From Streptomyces sp. NBC_00102 (GTDB lineage Bacteria; Actinomycetota; Actinomycetes; Streptomycetales; Streptomycetaceae): DNA of 64,000 bases. Below the pieces are notes generated by a model that was not told the origin of the DNA, searched no databases, and saw nothing but the letters and a program-made list of their open reading frames with translations. The translations under genes were made by a program, and so were the position numbers. Positions 1 through 10,953 of this stretch are shown piece after piece. Positions within the stretch are counted from its first letter, which is position 1. The number at the start of each line of letters is the position of its first letter. Location of the stretch: positions 3,987,501 to 4,051,500 of the forward strand of contig NZ_JAPEMC010000001.1 in assembly GCF_026343115.1 (NCBI RefSeq), given 5' to 3'.

Positions 1-2212
<2,212 letters not shown>

Positions 2213-2285
2213 CAGTTGCTCGCGTCCACTGTGTTGGTTCTGAAATAACAACCGCCGTGTTTTTCCGGTTGGTTAATTTCATAGT

Positions 2286-2404
2286 GTTTCGGTGGTCATT
2301 GCGTTAGGGAAACGCCCGGTTACATTCCGAACCCGGAAGCTAAGCCTTTCAGCGCCGATGGTACTGCAGGGGGGACCCTGTGGGAGAGTAGGACGCCGCC
2401 GAAC
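2286..2404 (+). rRNA. 5S ribosomal RNA
   Basis: A 119-nt 5S rRNA lies about 75 bases after the 23S 3' end, the normal rrn order. Its two ends (GTTTCGGTGG and CCGCCGAAC) pair to form helix I. The internal CGAACCCGGAAGCTAAG and the terminal GGGAGAGTAGGACGCCGCC segments are standard actinobacterial 5S sequence. Ends are estimated from the terminal helix. Confidence 0.95.
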
Positions 2405-2417
2405 AATTTTTCCGGGA

Positions 2418-2447
2418 GACCCCCGTGCCTTGTGGCACGGGGGTTTT
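2418..2447 (+). terminator. rrn operon terminator
   Basis: A GC-rich hairpin, CCCCCGTGCC / GGCACGGGGG with a four-base loop, is followed by TTTT. It starts about 14 bases after the 5S gene, so it is a canonical intrinsic terminator for the rRNA operon. Confidence 0.9.
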
Positions 2448-2475
2448 CTGCGTTCTGAGCGTCTAGGCTCGAACC

Positions 2476-3120
2476 ATGCGCTACGAACTGGTCATCTTCG
2501 ACAACGACGGCGTGCTCGTCGACAGTGAGCCGATCTCCAACACGATCCTCGCCGCGTACCTGACCGAGCTCGGTCACCCCACCACGTACGAGGAATCCCT
2601 GCGCGACTACATGGGGTCCGCCGTGCACCGGGTGCACGATCTGGTCCTGGAGCGTACGGGCGGGAAATTGCCCGACGACTTCGAGACGACGCTCAACGCA
2701 AGGCTGTTCGCCGCCTTCCAGGAAGAACTCGTCGTCGTCCCCGGGGTCGAGAACGTGCTGGAGTCGCTCGTCGCGGAGGGCGTGGACTACTGCGTGGCCT
2801 CCTCCAGCGGGCACGAGCGCATTCGCGTCAGCCTCCAGAAGGCCGGGCTGGACCAGTGGTTCGAGGAGGAGTGGATCTTCAGCGCGGAAGACGTCGGCCG
2901 CGGGAAGCCGGCCCCGGACCTGTTCCTGCACGCGGCACGCTCGATGGGCGTCTCCCCCGAGCGCTGCGTGGTGATCGAGGACAGCCCGCTCGGCGTCGAA
3001 GCCGCCCGGGCCGCGGGGATGGACGTCTACGGCTTCACCTCGATGATGCCGGCGGACCGGCTCACCGGAGTGACCGGGCTCTTCTCCGACATGGCCCAAC
3101 TCCCCGATTTGCTGGCCTGA
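2476..3120 (+). CDS. HAD-superfamily phosphatase (beta-phosphoglucomutase/GPP-like)
   Basis: A 214-aa soluble hydrolase of the haloacid dehalogenase superfamily. Motif I is FDNDGVLVDSE (residues 8-18; first Asp is the nucleophile, second the general acid). The helical cap follows, then motif II (Ser in VASSSG, near 107), motif III Lys (GRGKPAPD) and motif IV (VIEDSPLGVEAA). Length and the VDSEP cap entry match subfamily IA phosphatases acting on sugar phosphates or related small phosphoesters. The substrate cannot be read from sequence. It is the first gene after the rrn terminator and is followed after 41 bases by an MFS transporter on the same strand. Confidence 0.9.
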   Translation: MRYELVIFDNDGVLVDSEPISNTILAAYLTELGHPTTYEESLRDYMGSAVHRVHDLVLERTGGKLPDDFETTLNARLFAAFQEELVVVPGVENVLESLVAEGVDYCVASSSGHERIRVSLQKAGLDQWFEEEWIFSAEDVGRGKPAPDLFLHAARSMGVSPERCVVIEDSPLGVEAARAAGMDVYGFTSMMPADRLTGVTGLFSDMAQLPDLLA

Positions 3121-3161
3121 TCCGTCTACCCACGGGTAGATCCTGGCCCTACGCTCCCGCC

Positions 3162-4367
3162 ATGACAGATGCGCGGTTGCGGTACGGCAGGGGTTCGTTG
3201 GCGTTCAGCTTCTTCGTGCAAGGGGTGACCTTCGCACTGCTGGTGACGCGTATCCCCGCCATCCAGGACCAGTACGGGATATCCGACGGGCTGCTGCCCG
3301 TCTTCCTGGCCGCCGTGCCGATCCTCGCCGGGGTCGGCAGCGTGGTCACCGAGAAGGTGGTCGCGCGGGTGAGGCCCGGGACGGTCCTGCGCTGCGCGCA
3401 GCCCCTCGTCATGCTGGCCCTGCTCGGGGTCGGTGCGGGAGACGCGGTGTGGCACGCGGCCGTCGCGCTCGCTCTCTTCGGGCTCTCCGTGGGGGCGCTC
3501 GACGCCTCCATGAACATGATGGGCGTCAGCCTCCAGCGGGCCTACGGCCGCAGCATCATGCTCGGCTTCCACGCGGTGTTCAGCCTCGGCGGGATCGTCG
3601 GGGCCTCGCTCTCCTGGGCCGGGGCGCACTGGGACCTCTCCCTCCTCGTCTCGTACCTCCCGGCGGTCGTCGTCCTGCTGCCGGCCGCGCTGATCGGCAG
3701 CCGGTGGTACACGGAGGGCGCGGCGGAGTCCGGCAAGGCCGGTGGAGCCGGCGGGGCCGCGGCGCCCTCCGTGCCGTTCCGGCTGCTGCTGCCGCTCTGC
3801 CTGGTGATGTGCTTCGCGTACATAGGGGACTCGACGGTCTCCAACTGGAGCGCCAAGTACCTCCAGGACGTGCTGGGGAGTTCGGAGCAGCTGTCGACGG
3901 TCCCGTACAACGTCTACATGGTGACGACGCTGCTGGGGCGGGCCGTGGGGGACTACGGGGTGCGGCGGATCGGTGCGGCGGCCGTGGTGCGGGCCGGTTC
4001 GCTGGTGGCGGCCGTCGGGTTCTCGGTGGTGGCGGTGGCGCCGGACCCGTGGACCGGGATGGCCGGGTTCACCCTGCTCGGGTTCGGGCTGTGCGTGATC
4101 GTGCCGCAGACCTTCGCGGCGGCGGGGCGGTTGTTCCCCGGCGCCAGTGATGTGGCGGTCGCCCGGCTGAACATCTTCAACTACGTCGGCTTCCTCATCG
4201 GTTCGCCGCTCGTGGGGGCGCTCGGCGACGCCTGGGGTTACCGCGAGGCGATGGTCGTGCCGATGGTCCTGGTGCTGGTGACGCTCGTGTACGCCCGGTC
4301 GTTCGGCGGTGACGACGCCCGATACGGTGGCGGGCATGAGCGGGCGCGCACAGCTGATGTGGGATGA
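3162..4367 (+). CDS. MFS transporter
   Basis: A 401-aa major facilitator superfamily permease with about 12 hydrophobic segments, beginning FSFFVQGVTFALLVTRIPAI near the N terminus. It has the loop 2-3 basic motif and the mid-protein GFHAVFSLGGIVGA and GFGLCVIVPQTF segments seen in sugar/drug MFS proteins resembling FucP/YbjJ-type permeases. The ATG at 3162 was chosen because it precedes the first membrane segment; no strong SD is visible. A central Gly/Ala-rich loop (about residues 190-205) separates the two six-helix halves. Its 3' end overlaps the acuC start by 32 bases, suggesting co-transcription. Substrate unknown. Confidence 0.85.
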   Translation: MTDARLRYGRGSLAFSFFVQGVTFALLVTRIPAIQDQYGISDGLLPVFLAAVPILAGVGSVVTEKVVARVRPGTVLRCAQPLVMLALLGVGAGDAVWHAAVALALFGLSVGALDASMNMMGVSLQRAYGRSIMLGFHAVFSLGGIVGASLSWAGAHWDLSLLVSYLPAVVVLLPAALIGSRWYTEGAAESGKAGGAGGAAAPSVPFRLLLPLCLVMCFAYIGDSTVSNWSAKYLQDVLGSSEQLSTVPYNVYMVTTLLGRAVGDYGVRRIGAAAVVRAGSLVAAVGFSVVAVAPDPWTGMAGFTLLGFGLCVIVPQTFAAAGRLFPGASDVAVARLNIFNYVGFLIGSPLVGALGDAWGYREAMVVPMVLVLVTLVYARSFGGDDARYGGGHERARTADVG

Positions 4368-5508
4368 CGCGGTAACGGGGTACGACTTCGGGCGCAGCCA
4401 TCCGATGGACCCGGTACGCCTGGCCCTGACGATGGGGCTGGTGCGGGCTTTCGGCCTCGACGGGGCCGTGGACGTGCGGTCGGCCAAGGCCGCCGGGGAC
4501 TCCACGCTCCGCCTGGTGCACCGGCCGGACTACGTGGCGGCGGTACGGGCGGCCTCGGCCGACCCCCTCGCCGCCGACCAGGGCTACGGGCTCGGGACCG
4601 TCGACGACCCCGCTTTCGCGGGGATGCACGAGGTCTCCGCGCTCATCGCCGGGCTCTCCGTGGGCGCCGCCGAGGCCGTGTGGCGGGGCGCGACCGACCA
4701 CGCGGTGAACTTCACCGGCGGCCTGCACCACGCGATGCCCGGAGCCGCCGCCGGGTTCTGCGTCTACAACGACCCGGCGCTCGCCATCGCCCGGCTGCTG
4801 GAGCTGGGCGCCGAACGCGTCGCGTACGTGGACGTGGACGTGCACCACGGCGACGGGGTCCAGGCGGCGTTCTGGGACGACCCCCGGGTGCTGACCGTGT
4901 CGCTGCACGAGCACCCGCGCACCCTCTTCCCGCACACCGGGTTCCCGCAGGAGACCGGAGGGCCGGCCGGTGAGGGCGCGGCGGTCAACGTGGCGCTGCC
5001 GCCGGGGACCGGCGACGCGGGGTGGCTGCGGGCCTTCCACGCGGTGGTGCCGGAGCTGATCGCCGACTTCCGGCCGCAGGTGCTGGTGAGCCAGCACGGG
5101 ACGGACACCCACTTCGACGACCCGCTCGCCCATCTCGCGGTGACGCTGGACGCGCAGCGGGCCGTGATGGAGGCCTGCCACGAACTCGCGCACGCGCACG
5201 CCGAGGGCGGGCGGTGGGTGGCGCTGGGCGGCGGCGGGTACGCCGTCGTCGACGTGGTGCCGCGTTCCTGGACCCACCTGGTGGGGATCGCCGCGCACCG
5301 GCCGGTCGACCCGGAATCGGTGATCCCGGCGTCCTGGCGGGACGAGGTGCACGCCCGCACCGGGCAGCCGGGTCCCGAGCGGATGACGGACGGGCGCACC
5401 CCCCGCTGGCAGTCCTGGGACTCGGGTTACGACCCCGTGGACCGGCTGGACCAGGCGGTGCTGGCGACGCGCCGGTCCGCGTACCCGCTGCGTGGACTGC
5501 TCGCCTGA
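4336..5508 (+). CDS. acuC: Acetoin utilization protein AcuC (class I HDAC-fold deacetylase)
   Basis: A 390-aa Zn-dependent deacetylase of the arginase/deacetylase fold, probably acting on acetyl-lysine in proteins such as acetyl-CoA synthetase. Visible active-site elements are GGLHHAMPG (the His-His pair), YVDVDVHHGDGVQ (Asp and His Zn ligands), the VSLHEHPRTLFPHTG loop, LVSQHGTDTHFDDPLAHL (second Asp ligand) and GGGGYAV near the C terminus. The ATG at 4336 gives the N terminus MSGRAQLMWDDAV seen in streptomycete homologues. A GTG at 4309 would add nine residues. It overlaps the upstream MFS gene. Confidence 0.93.
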   Translation: MSGRAQLMWDDAVTGYDFGRSHPMDPVRLALTMGLVRAFGLDGAVDVRSAKAAGDSTLRLVHRPDYVAAVRAASADPLAADQGYGLGTVDDPAFAGMHEVSALIAGLSVGAAEAVWRGATDHAVNFTGGLHHAMPGAAAGFCVYNDPALAIARLLELGAERVAYVDVDVHHGDGVQAAFWDDPRVLTVSLHEHPRTLFPHTGFPQETGGPAGEGAAVNVALPPGTGDAGWLRAFHAVVPELIADFRPQVLVSQHGTDTHFDDPLAHLAVTLDAQRAVMEACHELAHAHAEGGRWVALGGGGYAVVDVVPRSWTHLVGIAAHRPVDPESVIPASWRDEVHARTGQPGPERMTDGRTPRWQSWDSGYDPVDRLDQAVLATRRSAYPLRGLLA

Positions 5509-5626
5509 AAGGGCCCGGTGCGCAAGGCGGCTGACGGGGCGTCGGGCGGGGACCCGCGCATGTGTGTTACGCCAACGGTGGTGCGGTGTACGGGTTGTGG
5601 CCCCCGGGGAAGGCCTGTAGGGAAGC

Positions 5627-6451
5627 ATGGCACGGGTGTTGAGCACCGGGGCGCTACGCGCCCACCTGCTGGCGGCCCGGCTGGCGGGGCCCGTCGCCAC
5701 CTCGCGCGAGAACAGTCTGCGCAGCTACCGGCTCTTCGCCGCCGGGGACCCCCGGGTGACCCTGGGGGTGCGCCCCGACGGGGTCTGGGGGGAGCGGGAG
5801 CTGCTGGGGCTGATGGCGGAGAGGTGCGGGGTCTCGGGCGATCCGGGGCGGGTGACGGGGGCCGACACGATCGACCCGGAACGCACCCTCGCGAGGCTGG
5901 ACGCGTTCGCCGGTCGGCTCGCGGAGGCGGCCGCGCGACGCGCCCCGGTCCTGTTCGGTACGGGGCACCCGGAGCGGCTGACCGGCTTCTACGCCGGGCT
6001 GGCAGACGCTCTGTCGGCGGCCGGCTGTACGGTCCTCACCCCCGGGCGGGGCCGTCGTGTCGACATAACGACTCGATTCGGCGTACGTCCGTACCGGCTC
6101 GATTACGTACGCGGGGTCGCGTTCGTGCGGGAGCCCGGCGCGCGCGGCGGAAGCGGGGGGCCGGGGGCGCACACCCACTCCCCGCTGCCCGTGCGGGCCG
6201 CGCTGGAGAGTGCCGCGGAGGACTCCCGCGGGCTTCCGGAGCTGGTGATCGGCGACCACGGATGGGCCTGCGGCGCAGGTCAGCTGGGCTTCGAGGCGAT
6301 GGGGCCGGCCGATGTGAACGACCCGGCGCTCTTCGTCGGCGAGGCGGAGGGCCGGGTGTCGGTGGCCGTACCCCTGGACGACGCCGTGGCGGCCGAGCAC
6401 TACCTGCCTCTGACGCGCTATGTGCTCAATCGGGCCTGTCTGTCACAGTAG
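5627..6451 (+). CDS. Conserved actinobacterial phosphatase-like protein
   Basis: A 274-aa protein of a conserved streptomycete family usually labelled phosphatase. Recognisable family segments are ATSRENSLRSYRLF (about 24-37), MAERCGVSGDPGR, DTIDPERTLARLDAF, LFGTGHPERL (about 107-116), the HTHSPLPVRAALE segment and ELVIGDHGWACGAGQLG. The C terminus has AVPLDDAVAAEHY. Conserved His and Asp residues in HTH and GDHGW could form a metal site, but no named catalytic motif is present and the reaction is unknown. The ATG at 5627 follows a GGGAAG ribosome binding site. Confidence 0.75.
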   Translation: MARVLSTGALRAHLLAARLAGPVATSRENSLRSYRLFAAGDPRVTLGVRPDGVWGERELLGLMAERCGVSGDPGRVTGADTIDPERTLARLDAFAGRLAEAAARRAPVLFGTGHPERLTGFYAGLADALSAAGCTVLTPGRGRRVDITTRFGVRPYRLDYVRGVAFVREPGARGGSGGPGAHTHSPLPVRAALESAAEDSRGLPELVIGDHGWACGAGQLGFEAMGPADVNDPALFVGEAEGRVSVAVPLDDAVAAEHYLPLTRYVLNRACLSQ

Positions 6452-6579
6452 GCGCCCGATCGCCTCACCTCTTCCCCACTCGCATCACGCGCCCCTAATC
6501 TGGGCAGTGAGCGCACAACGACGAAGAGTCACCGGAGGGGAAGCCGGTGCGCGTCGCCTGCGGAAGGTACAGGTGGGTC

Positions 6580-6792
6580 ATGGCTGCTGGGAGCGAGAGA
6601 CCTCTGAACGAGGTCAAGTTTCTGACCGTGGCGGAAGTCGCCTCGGTCATGAGAGTGTCGAAGATGACCGTGTACCGCTTGGTGCACAGCGGTCATCTGC
6701 CGGCGATCCGGGTGGGCAGGTCGTTCCGGGTGCCCGAGCAAGCGGTTCACGAGTACCTCCGCGAATCCTTTGTGGGGGTCGAGTCCGCCTGA
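6580..6792 (+). CDS. Excisionase-family (BldC-like) helix-turn-helix protein
   Basis: A 70-aa DNA-binding protein with the MerR/excisionase winged-helix core FLTVAEVASVMRVSKMTVYR (about 14-33), followed by LVHSGHLPAIRVGRSFRVP, the wing. This is the BldC/AlpA architecture. From memory the equivalent S. coelicolor gene is annotated bdtA. The ATG at 6580 is preferred over a GTG at 6547 because homology begins shortly after it. The gene stands alone between the phosphatase-like gene and the small ribosomal protein gene. It is probably a small developmental or housekeeping regulator; the target is unknown. Confidence 0.85.
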   Translation: MAAGSERPLNEVKFLTVAEVASVMRVSKMTVYRLVHSGHLPAIRVGRSFRVPEQAVHEYLRESFVGVESA

Positions 6793-6902
6793 CGTCTTTC
6801 CCTCGGATTACGTCCCTCACCAAGTGACGGGTAGGCTAGGCCGACGTAGGTCGTGTGGGCCCAGACGCCCCGCACCAGGATGAGAAGTGAGCGAGGGTAG
6901 TC

Positions 6903-7001
6903 GTGGGCTCTGTTATCAAGAAGCGGCGCAAGCGGATGGCCAAGAAGAAGCACCGCAAGCTGCTCAAGCGCACGCGCGTTCAGCGTCGCAACAAGAAGTA
7001 A
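6903..7001 (+). CDS. Small ribosomal protein bTHX-like (AURKAIP1/COX24 domain), 32 aa
   Basis: A very short, extremely basic 32-residue protein (GTG start): [20 protein letters not shown], then [11 protein letters not shown]. This is the AURKAIP1/COX24 domain found in a small extra 30S-subunit protein (bTHXc/bS22-like) encoded at this site in streptomycetes. A GAGGG ribosome binding site lies six bases upstream. A strong intrinsic terminator follows 19 bases after the stop, so it is transcribed as a short unit. It is too short for most gene finders but is clearly real. Confidence 0.92.
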   Translation: MGSVIKKRRKRMAKKKHRKLLKRTRVQRRNKK

Positions 7002-7020
7002 GCGAACGCAGTTCGTGTCT

Positions 7021-7063
7021 CCGCAGCCCCTCCGTCGACATGGCGGAGGGGCTGCGGTATTTT
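7021..7063 (+). terminator. Intrinsic terminator after the bTHX gene
   Basis: A perfect 14-bp stem (CCGCAGCCCCTCCG / CGGAGGGGCTGCGG) with an eight-base loop is followed by TATTTTT. This is an unusually classical Rho-independent terminator for Streptomyces. Confidence 0.92.
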
Positions 7064-7252
7064 TCCGCCGCTGTTTTTTCAGCGGGTCCCCGACGGTGCC
7101 TTTCCGCCCCGGTTTCCGGCTCCGTCCGCGACGAGTTCGTCAAACCCCGGTCCGGGGAAGCCGCAGGGAAACATCCACCCGCTACGGTGACCGGCAGGGG
7201 ACGGCCCTTTTCGCGGGCGTCCCGCCTCGTGGACCGACGGAAGGCGCTGATC

Positions 7253-8365
7253 TTGGGGAAGGTCGTGCTCGTCACAGGAGCGGCCCGGCAGTTGGGAGGC
7301 CGCTTCGTGCGGCGCGTCCAGCGCGATCCCGGAGTGGACCGGGTGATCGCCGTCGACGCCACGGAGCCCGCGCACCGGCTGGGTGACGCGGTGTTCGTAC
7401 GCGCCGACATCCGGCAGCCCGCCATCGCACGGGTGCTCGCGGAACACTCCGTGGACACCGTGGTCCACCTCAACGTCTCCGGCAAGGCGCTCGGCGCGGC
7501 CGGCCGGACGGCGATCAAGGAAACCAACGTCATCGGCACCATGCAGCTCCTCGGTGCCTGCCAGAAGTCGCCCACCGTCCAGCGACTGGTGGTGAAGTCC
7601 ACCACCAGTGTCTACGGCGCCGCCCCGCGCGACCCGGCCGTCTTCACAGAGACGACCCCGCCGAAGTCCCTGCCGAGCGGCGGCTTCGCCAAGGACGCGG
7701 TCGAGGTCGAGGGGTACGTACGCGGCTTCGCCCGGCGCCGCCCGGACGTCGCGGTCACCGTCCTGCGCTTTGCCAACATCCTCGGCCCGATGCCGGACTC
7801 GCCGCTCGCGGACTACCTCGCGCTGCCCGTACTGCCGACCGTCCTCGGGTACGACCCCCGGCTCCAGTTCGTCCACGAGGACGACGTGATCGACGTCCTG
7901 GGCATCGCGGCGAGGGAACCCCGGCGCGGAACCCTCAACAGCGGCACCTTCAACATCGCCGGCGACGGGGTGCTGCTGCTCTCGCAGTGCGCGCGCCGCC
8001 TGGGCCGGCCCACGGTCCCGGTGCTGCTGCCCGCCGTCACCTGGGTCGGTTCGGCACTCCGCGCGGTCGGCATGACGGACTTCTCCCCGGAGCAGATCCG
8101 GCTGCTCACCCACGGCAGGGTGGTCTCCACCCTCCAGATGTACGAGACGCTGGGCTTCCGCCCGAGATTCACCACGGCGGAGACCTTCGCGGAGTACGGC
8201 CGCAGCCGCGGTCCCGGGCTGCTGCCGCCCGAGACGGTGGGCCGCGCGGTCGACCGCCTCGCCGGGCTGCCGCTCGTCGGCCCGGCGCGCCGGTCCCGGC
8301 CGGCCGTCCCGGCGGCGGAGCGTGGCGCAGGGCAGACGACGCAGACGACGCACGGCGCCAGGTAG
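7253..8365 (+). CDS. NAD-dependent epimerase/dehydratase family protein (extended SDR)
   Basis: A 370-aa extended short-chain dehydrogenase. The Rossmann entry is GKVVLVTGAARQLGG at the N terminus, followed by VIAVDATEPAHRLGDAVFVRADIR (Asp binding NAD ribose) and DTVVHLNVSG. The substrate region contains STTSVYGAAP and the later FVHEDDVIDVLGIA motif. The usual YxxxK position reads FAKDAVEVEG, so the canonical catalytic Tyr is not obvious. The TTG start at 7253 is chosen because homologues begin MGKVVLVTG; GGAAGG lies upstream. It is followed 15 bases later by an acyltransferase gene, a conserved actinobacterial pair of uncertain function, possibly in lipid or envelope metabolism. Confidence 0.82.
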   Translation: MGKVVLVTGAARQLGGRFVRRVQRDPGVDRVIAVDATEPAHRLGDAVFVRADIRQPAIARVLAEHSVDTVVHLNVSGKALGAAGRTAIKETNVIGTMQLLGACQKSPTVQRLVVKSTTSVYGAAPRDPAVFTETTPPKSLPSGGFAKDAVEVEGYVRGFARRRPDVAVTVLRFANILGPMPDSPLADYLALPVLPTVLGYDPRLQFVHEDDVIDVLGIAAREPRRGTLNSGTFNIAGDGVLLLSQCARRLGRPTVPVLLPAVTWVGSALRAVGMTDFSPEQIRLLTHGRVVSTLQMYETLGFRPRFTTAETFAEYGRSRGPGLLPPETVGRAVDRLAGLPLVGPARRSRPAVPAAERGAGQTTQTTHGAR

Positions 8366-8380
8366 AGGAGCGCATCGACG

Positions 8381-9505
8381 ATGGCGGACGCCAAGGTCAT
8401 TCCGTTCGACGACGACCGGTCCCGGTCCGGGGGCGGGTCACGCTCCGCGCGGCGCCGTACCGGCTCCGGCGCGCACTCCGGGCGGGCCGAGGGCGCCGCG
8501 GCGCCCGTGAGCGCCCTGCCGGGCGCCCAGGTCCCCGGACAGGCGCGCGCGGGCACCGAGCCGCCCCAGGCGGCGCACGGACCCCAGGAGGGGCCCGGGG
8601 CACGCGAGGAGGCGGCGACGCCCGGGACGCAGGAGGCGGGGGAGACCCGCGGGAGCACGGCACGCGCCGACTGGGACCGCCGGATCGCGGGCGGACTCGC
8701 CTTCCTGCGGCGGCGCGTGACCGGCGATTACGAAGTGGACGAGTTCGGCTACGACGCGGAACTGACCGACCAGGTCCTGATGTCGCTGTTGCGGCCCCTC
8801 GCGGACAAGTACTTCCGCGTCGAGGTGAAGGGGATCGAGAACATCCCCGAGGACGGCGGCGCGCTCGTCGTCGCCAACCACTCCGGGACCCTGCCCCTCG
8901 ACGGGCTGATGCTCCAGGTCGCCGTGCACGACCACCACCCCGCCGAGCGCCACCTGCGGCTGCTCGCCGCCGACCTCGTCTTCCAGCTGCCGGTCGTCAA
9001 CGAACTGGCCCGCAAGGCCGGTCACACCCTGGCCTGCGCGGAGGACGCGCAGCGGCTGCTGGAACTCGGCGAGATCGTCGGGGTGATGCCGGAGGGCTTC
9101 AAGGGACTCGGCAAACCCTTCGGCGACCGGTACAAGCTCCAGCGGTTCGGCCGGGGCGGGTTCGTCTCCACCGCGCTGCGCGCCGGGGTACCGATCGTGC
9201 CCTGCTCGATCGTGGGCGCGGAGGAGGTCTACCCCATGCTCGGCAACGCCAGGACCGTCGCACGGCTGTTGGGCTTCCCGTACTTTCCGGTCACTCCGAC
9301 CTTCCCCTGGCTCGGCCCGCTCGGCCTGGTGCCGCTGCCGACGAAGTGGACCATCCAGTTCGGCGAGCCCATCCCGACCGACGGCTACCCGCCCGAGGCG
9401 GCCGAGGACCCGATGCTGATGTTCAACCTCACCGACCAGGTGCGCGAGCAGATCCAGCACACGCTCTACACGCTGCTCGTCCAGCGCCGCTCGGTGTTCT
9501 TCTGA
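8381..9505 (+). CDS. Lysophospholipid acyltransferase family protein (PlsC-like)
   Basis: A 374-aa protein with an about 110-residue Gly/Ala/Pro-rich disordered N terminus, followed by a PlsC-type acyltransferase domain. Domain motifs are ALVVANHSGTLPLDGLML (the His and downstream Asp of the catalytic block, about residues 163-180), GVMPEGFKGLGKPFG (glycerophosphate-binding block III) and GVPIVPCSIVGAEE (block IV). It probably transfers a fatty acyl group to a lysophospholipid-type acceptor at the cytoplasmic membrane. It follows the epimerase gene by 15 bases with an ATG start, consistent with one operon. Confidence 0.85.
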   Translation: MADAKVIPFDDDRSRSGGGSRSARRRTGSGAHSGRAEGAAAPVSALPGAQVPGQARAGTEPPQAAHGPQEGPGAREEAATPGTQEAGETRGSTARADWDRRIAGGLAFLRRRVTGDYEVDEFGYDAELTDQVLMSLLRPLADKYFRVEVKGIENIPEDGGALVVANHSGTLPLDGLMLQVAVHDHHPAERHLRLLAADLVFQLPVVNELARKAGHTLACAEDAQRLLELGEIVGVMPEGFKGLGKPFGDRYKLQRFGRGGFVSTALRAGVPIVPCSIVGAEEVYPMLGNARTVARLLGFPYFPVTPTFPWLGPLGLVPLPTKWTIQFGEPIPTDGYPPEAAEDPMLMFNLTDQVREQIQHTLYTLLVQRRSVFF

Positions 9506-9525
9506 CGGCGTTCCTCAGCGCGCTT

Positions 9526-9570
9526 CCAGGGGGCGGGCGTCCGGTGTCGATCCGGATGCCCGCCCCCTGG
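9526..9570. terminator. Bidirectional hairpin between convergent genes
   Basis: Nineteen-base arms (9526-9544 and 9552-9570) pair with one G-T wobble around a seven-base loop. The hairpin sits between the acyltransferase gene (+) and rsbN (-), which converge here, so it probably terminates both. Confidence 0.8.
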
Positions 9571-9589
9571 TGTCGTACGGACGGAAGGG

Positions 9590-10822
9590 CTACTCGTCCG
9601 CGTCCTCCGCGCTGATGCCCAGGCCGGGGAGGAGGCCGGGCAGCAGCGGAGGCAGGGTGACGTCCGGCGTGCCGGAGCCGTCGGATCCGCCCGGCTCCTC
9701 CGACTCGTCCGAGCCCGACGGCGAGCTGCCCCCGTCGGTCGGCAGGCCGTCCAGCAGGCCGTCCGTGCCGCCGAGGAGACCGTCCCGCTCCTCCGGCGAC
9801 GCCGAACCCGAGGGCGAGGCGGAGCCGCCCTCGGCCGAGGAGGCCGCGGAGGAGGGGGCCGACGACGGGGCCGCGGACGGAGAGGTCCGCGAGGAGCCAC
9901 TGCCCCCCTGCGGGACCCCGGACCGCTGCGAGGCGCCCCCGCCGCTCCTGTCCGGAGTGCGCGGCAGCAGCGATTCCAGCGGCGCGACCTCTTCGTCTAT
10001 GGCCGCCAGCACCGAGCTGACCTTGTCCCCGACGTCGGTGAGCTGGACCGGCAGCCGGTCGCGCAGGCTGCTCCAACTGTCGCGGTGCGAACGGGAGAAC
10101 GAGTCCAGGGTCTGGATGGGACCGAGGGTGCCCTCGCGTTCGTACGCGGCGTGGAGCAGCCGGTGCCCCTCGGAGGCGTCGTGCGACATCCCGCTGAGGG
10201 CGCGCCTGATCTCACCGAGCGACTCGTGGTCCAGGTGGCCGGAACGGCCGCGTTCCATCAGGCGGCGCGCCTCGCTGAGCCGGGTCGAGGCCTGGTCGAG
10301 GAATGCCTCGCCGCGGTCGGTGTCGCTGTCGGCCATGGAGCGCTGGATGTCCTCCATGCCCCGCTTGAGGCCGTACAGCGAGTCACCGGGGAGGGCGTCG
10401 GAGCTGGCCGCGGCGACGCCGCCGAACGCCCCCGCCGCGACACCCACGGTCAGCCCGCCTGCGGTGAGCCCCTTCGCCCAGCGGGAACGCGGACGGAGCT
10501 TGCGGAGCGGGGAGGCCCGGTGGGCTCCCCTGGGGCGTTGCTCGGGCACCGTGGGGCCCGTGGACGCCCCGGCCTCGGCGGCCTCGGCGAACATCGCTTC
10601 CATGGCGGCGACGAGCTGCGCTCGCTGCACCACTTTGACTTCGGGATCGAACTGCGGCGACGGCAGTTCACCGAGGCCGTTCGCCAGGGCCAACAGTGCT
10701 CCGTGGTCGGCCTGTTCGGCCGGTTCCTCGGGCTGTACGGCCGCCGCACCCTGGGGGGACTGTTCCTCCAGGGCCTGGGCGAAGGCGTTCGCCCGCCGGT
10801 GTGCCGAAACGTTTGCGATCAC
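9590..10822 (-). CDS. rsbN: RsbN, anti-sigma factor of BldN (DUF5667 protein)
   Basis: A 410-aa single-pass membrane protein. The N-terminal cytoplasmic part (about 1-125, starting with IANVSAHRRANAFAQALEEQ) is the sigma-binding region. One membrane segment follows (GLTAGGLTVGVAAGAFGGVAAA, about 134-155), then a DUF5667 extracytoplasmic helical domain (LPGDSLYGLKRGMEDIQRS). The C terminus is a Ser/Gly/Pro/Glu-rich tail of roughly 110 residues. The GTG at 10822 was chosen because AGGAGGTG lies just upstream. It lies directly downstream of bldN, as known for the BldN-RsbN pair that controls aerial hyphae. A BldN-type promoter is visible 130 bases upstream, implying feedback. Confidence 0.88.
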   Translation of the reverse strand: MIANVSAHRRANAFAQALEEQSPQGAAAVQPEEPAEQADHGALLALANGLGELPSPQFDPEVKVVQRAQLVAAMEAMFAEAAEAGASTGPTVPEQRPRGAHRASPLRKLRPRSRWAKGLTAGGLTVGVAAGAFGGVAAASSDALPGDSLYGLKRGMEDIQRSMADSDTDRGEAFLDQASTRLSEARRLMERGRSGHLDHESLGEIRRALSGMSHDASEGHRLLHAAYEREGTLGPIQTLDSFSRSHRDSWSSLRDRLPVQLTDVGDKVSSVLAAIDEEVAPLESLLPRTPDRSGGGASQRSGVPQGGSGSSRTSPSAAPSSAPSSAASSAEGGSASPSGSASPEERDGLLGGTDGLLDGLPTDGGSSPSGSDESEEPGGSDGSGTPDVTLPPLLPGLLPGLGISAEDADE

Positions 10823-10953
10823 TGGCGGCACCTCCTCTCGTCATGACGGTCGACTCCCCTGAGGGTCCGGAAGGTTGTACACCCGGGGTCGATGCCACTC
10901 GATGGGGTGAGTGACGCCGGTCGAGGTGTAGCTACAGGGGGCCTGCATCCGGC

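Noticed and set aside
2320..3099. 259-aa minus-strand frame opposite the HAD phosphatase
   Set aside because: It is the GC-skewed antisense frame of a gene with clear HAD motifs, and its start lacks any signal.
3126..4505. 459-aa minus-strand frame opposite the MFS gene
   Set aside because: It is His/Arg/Pro-rich antisense of a membrane protein gene with no recognisable domain.
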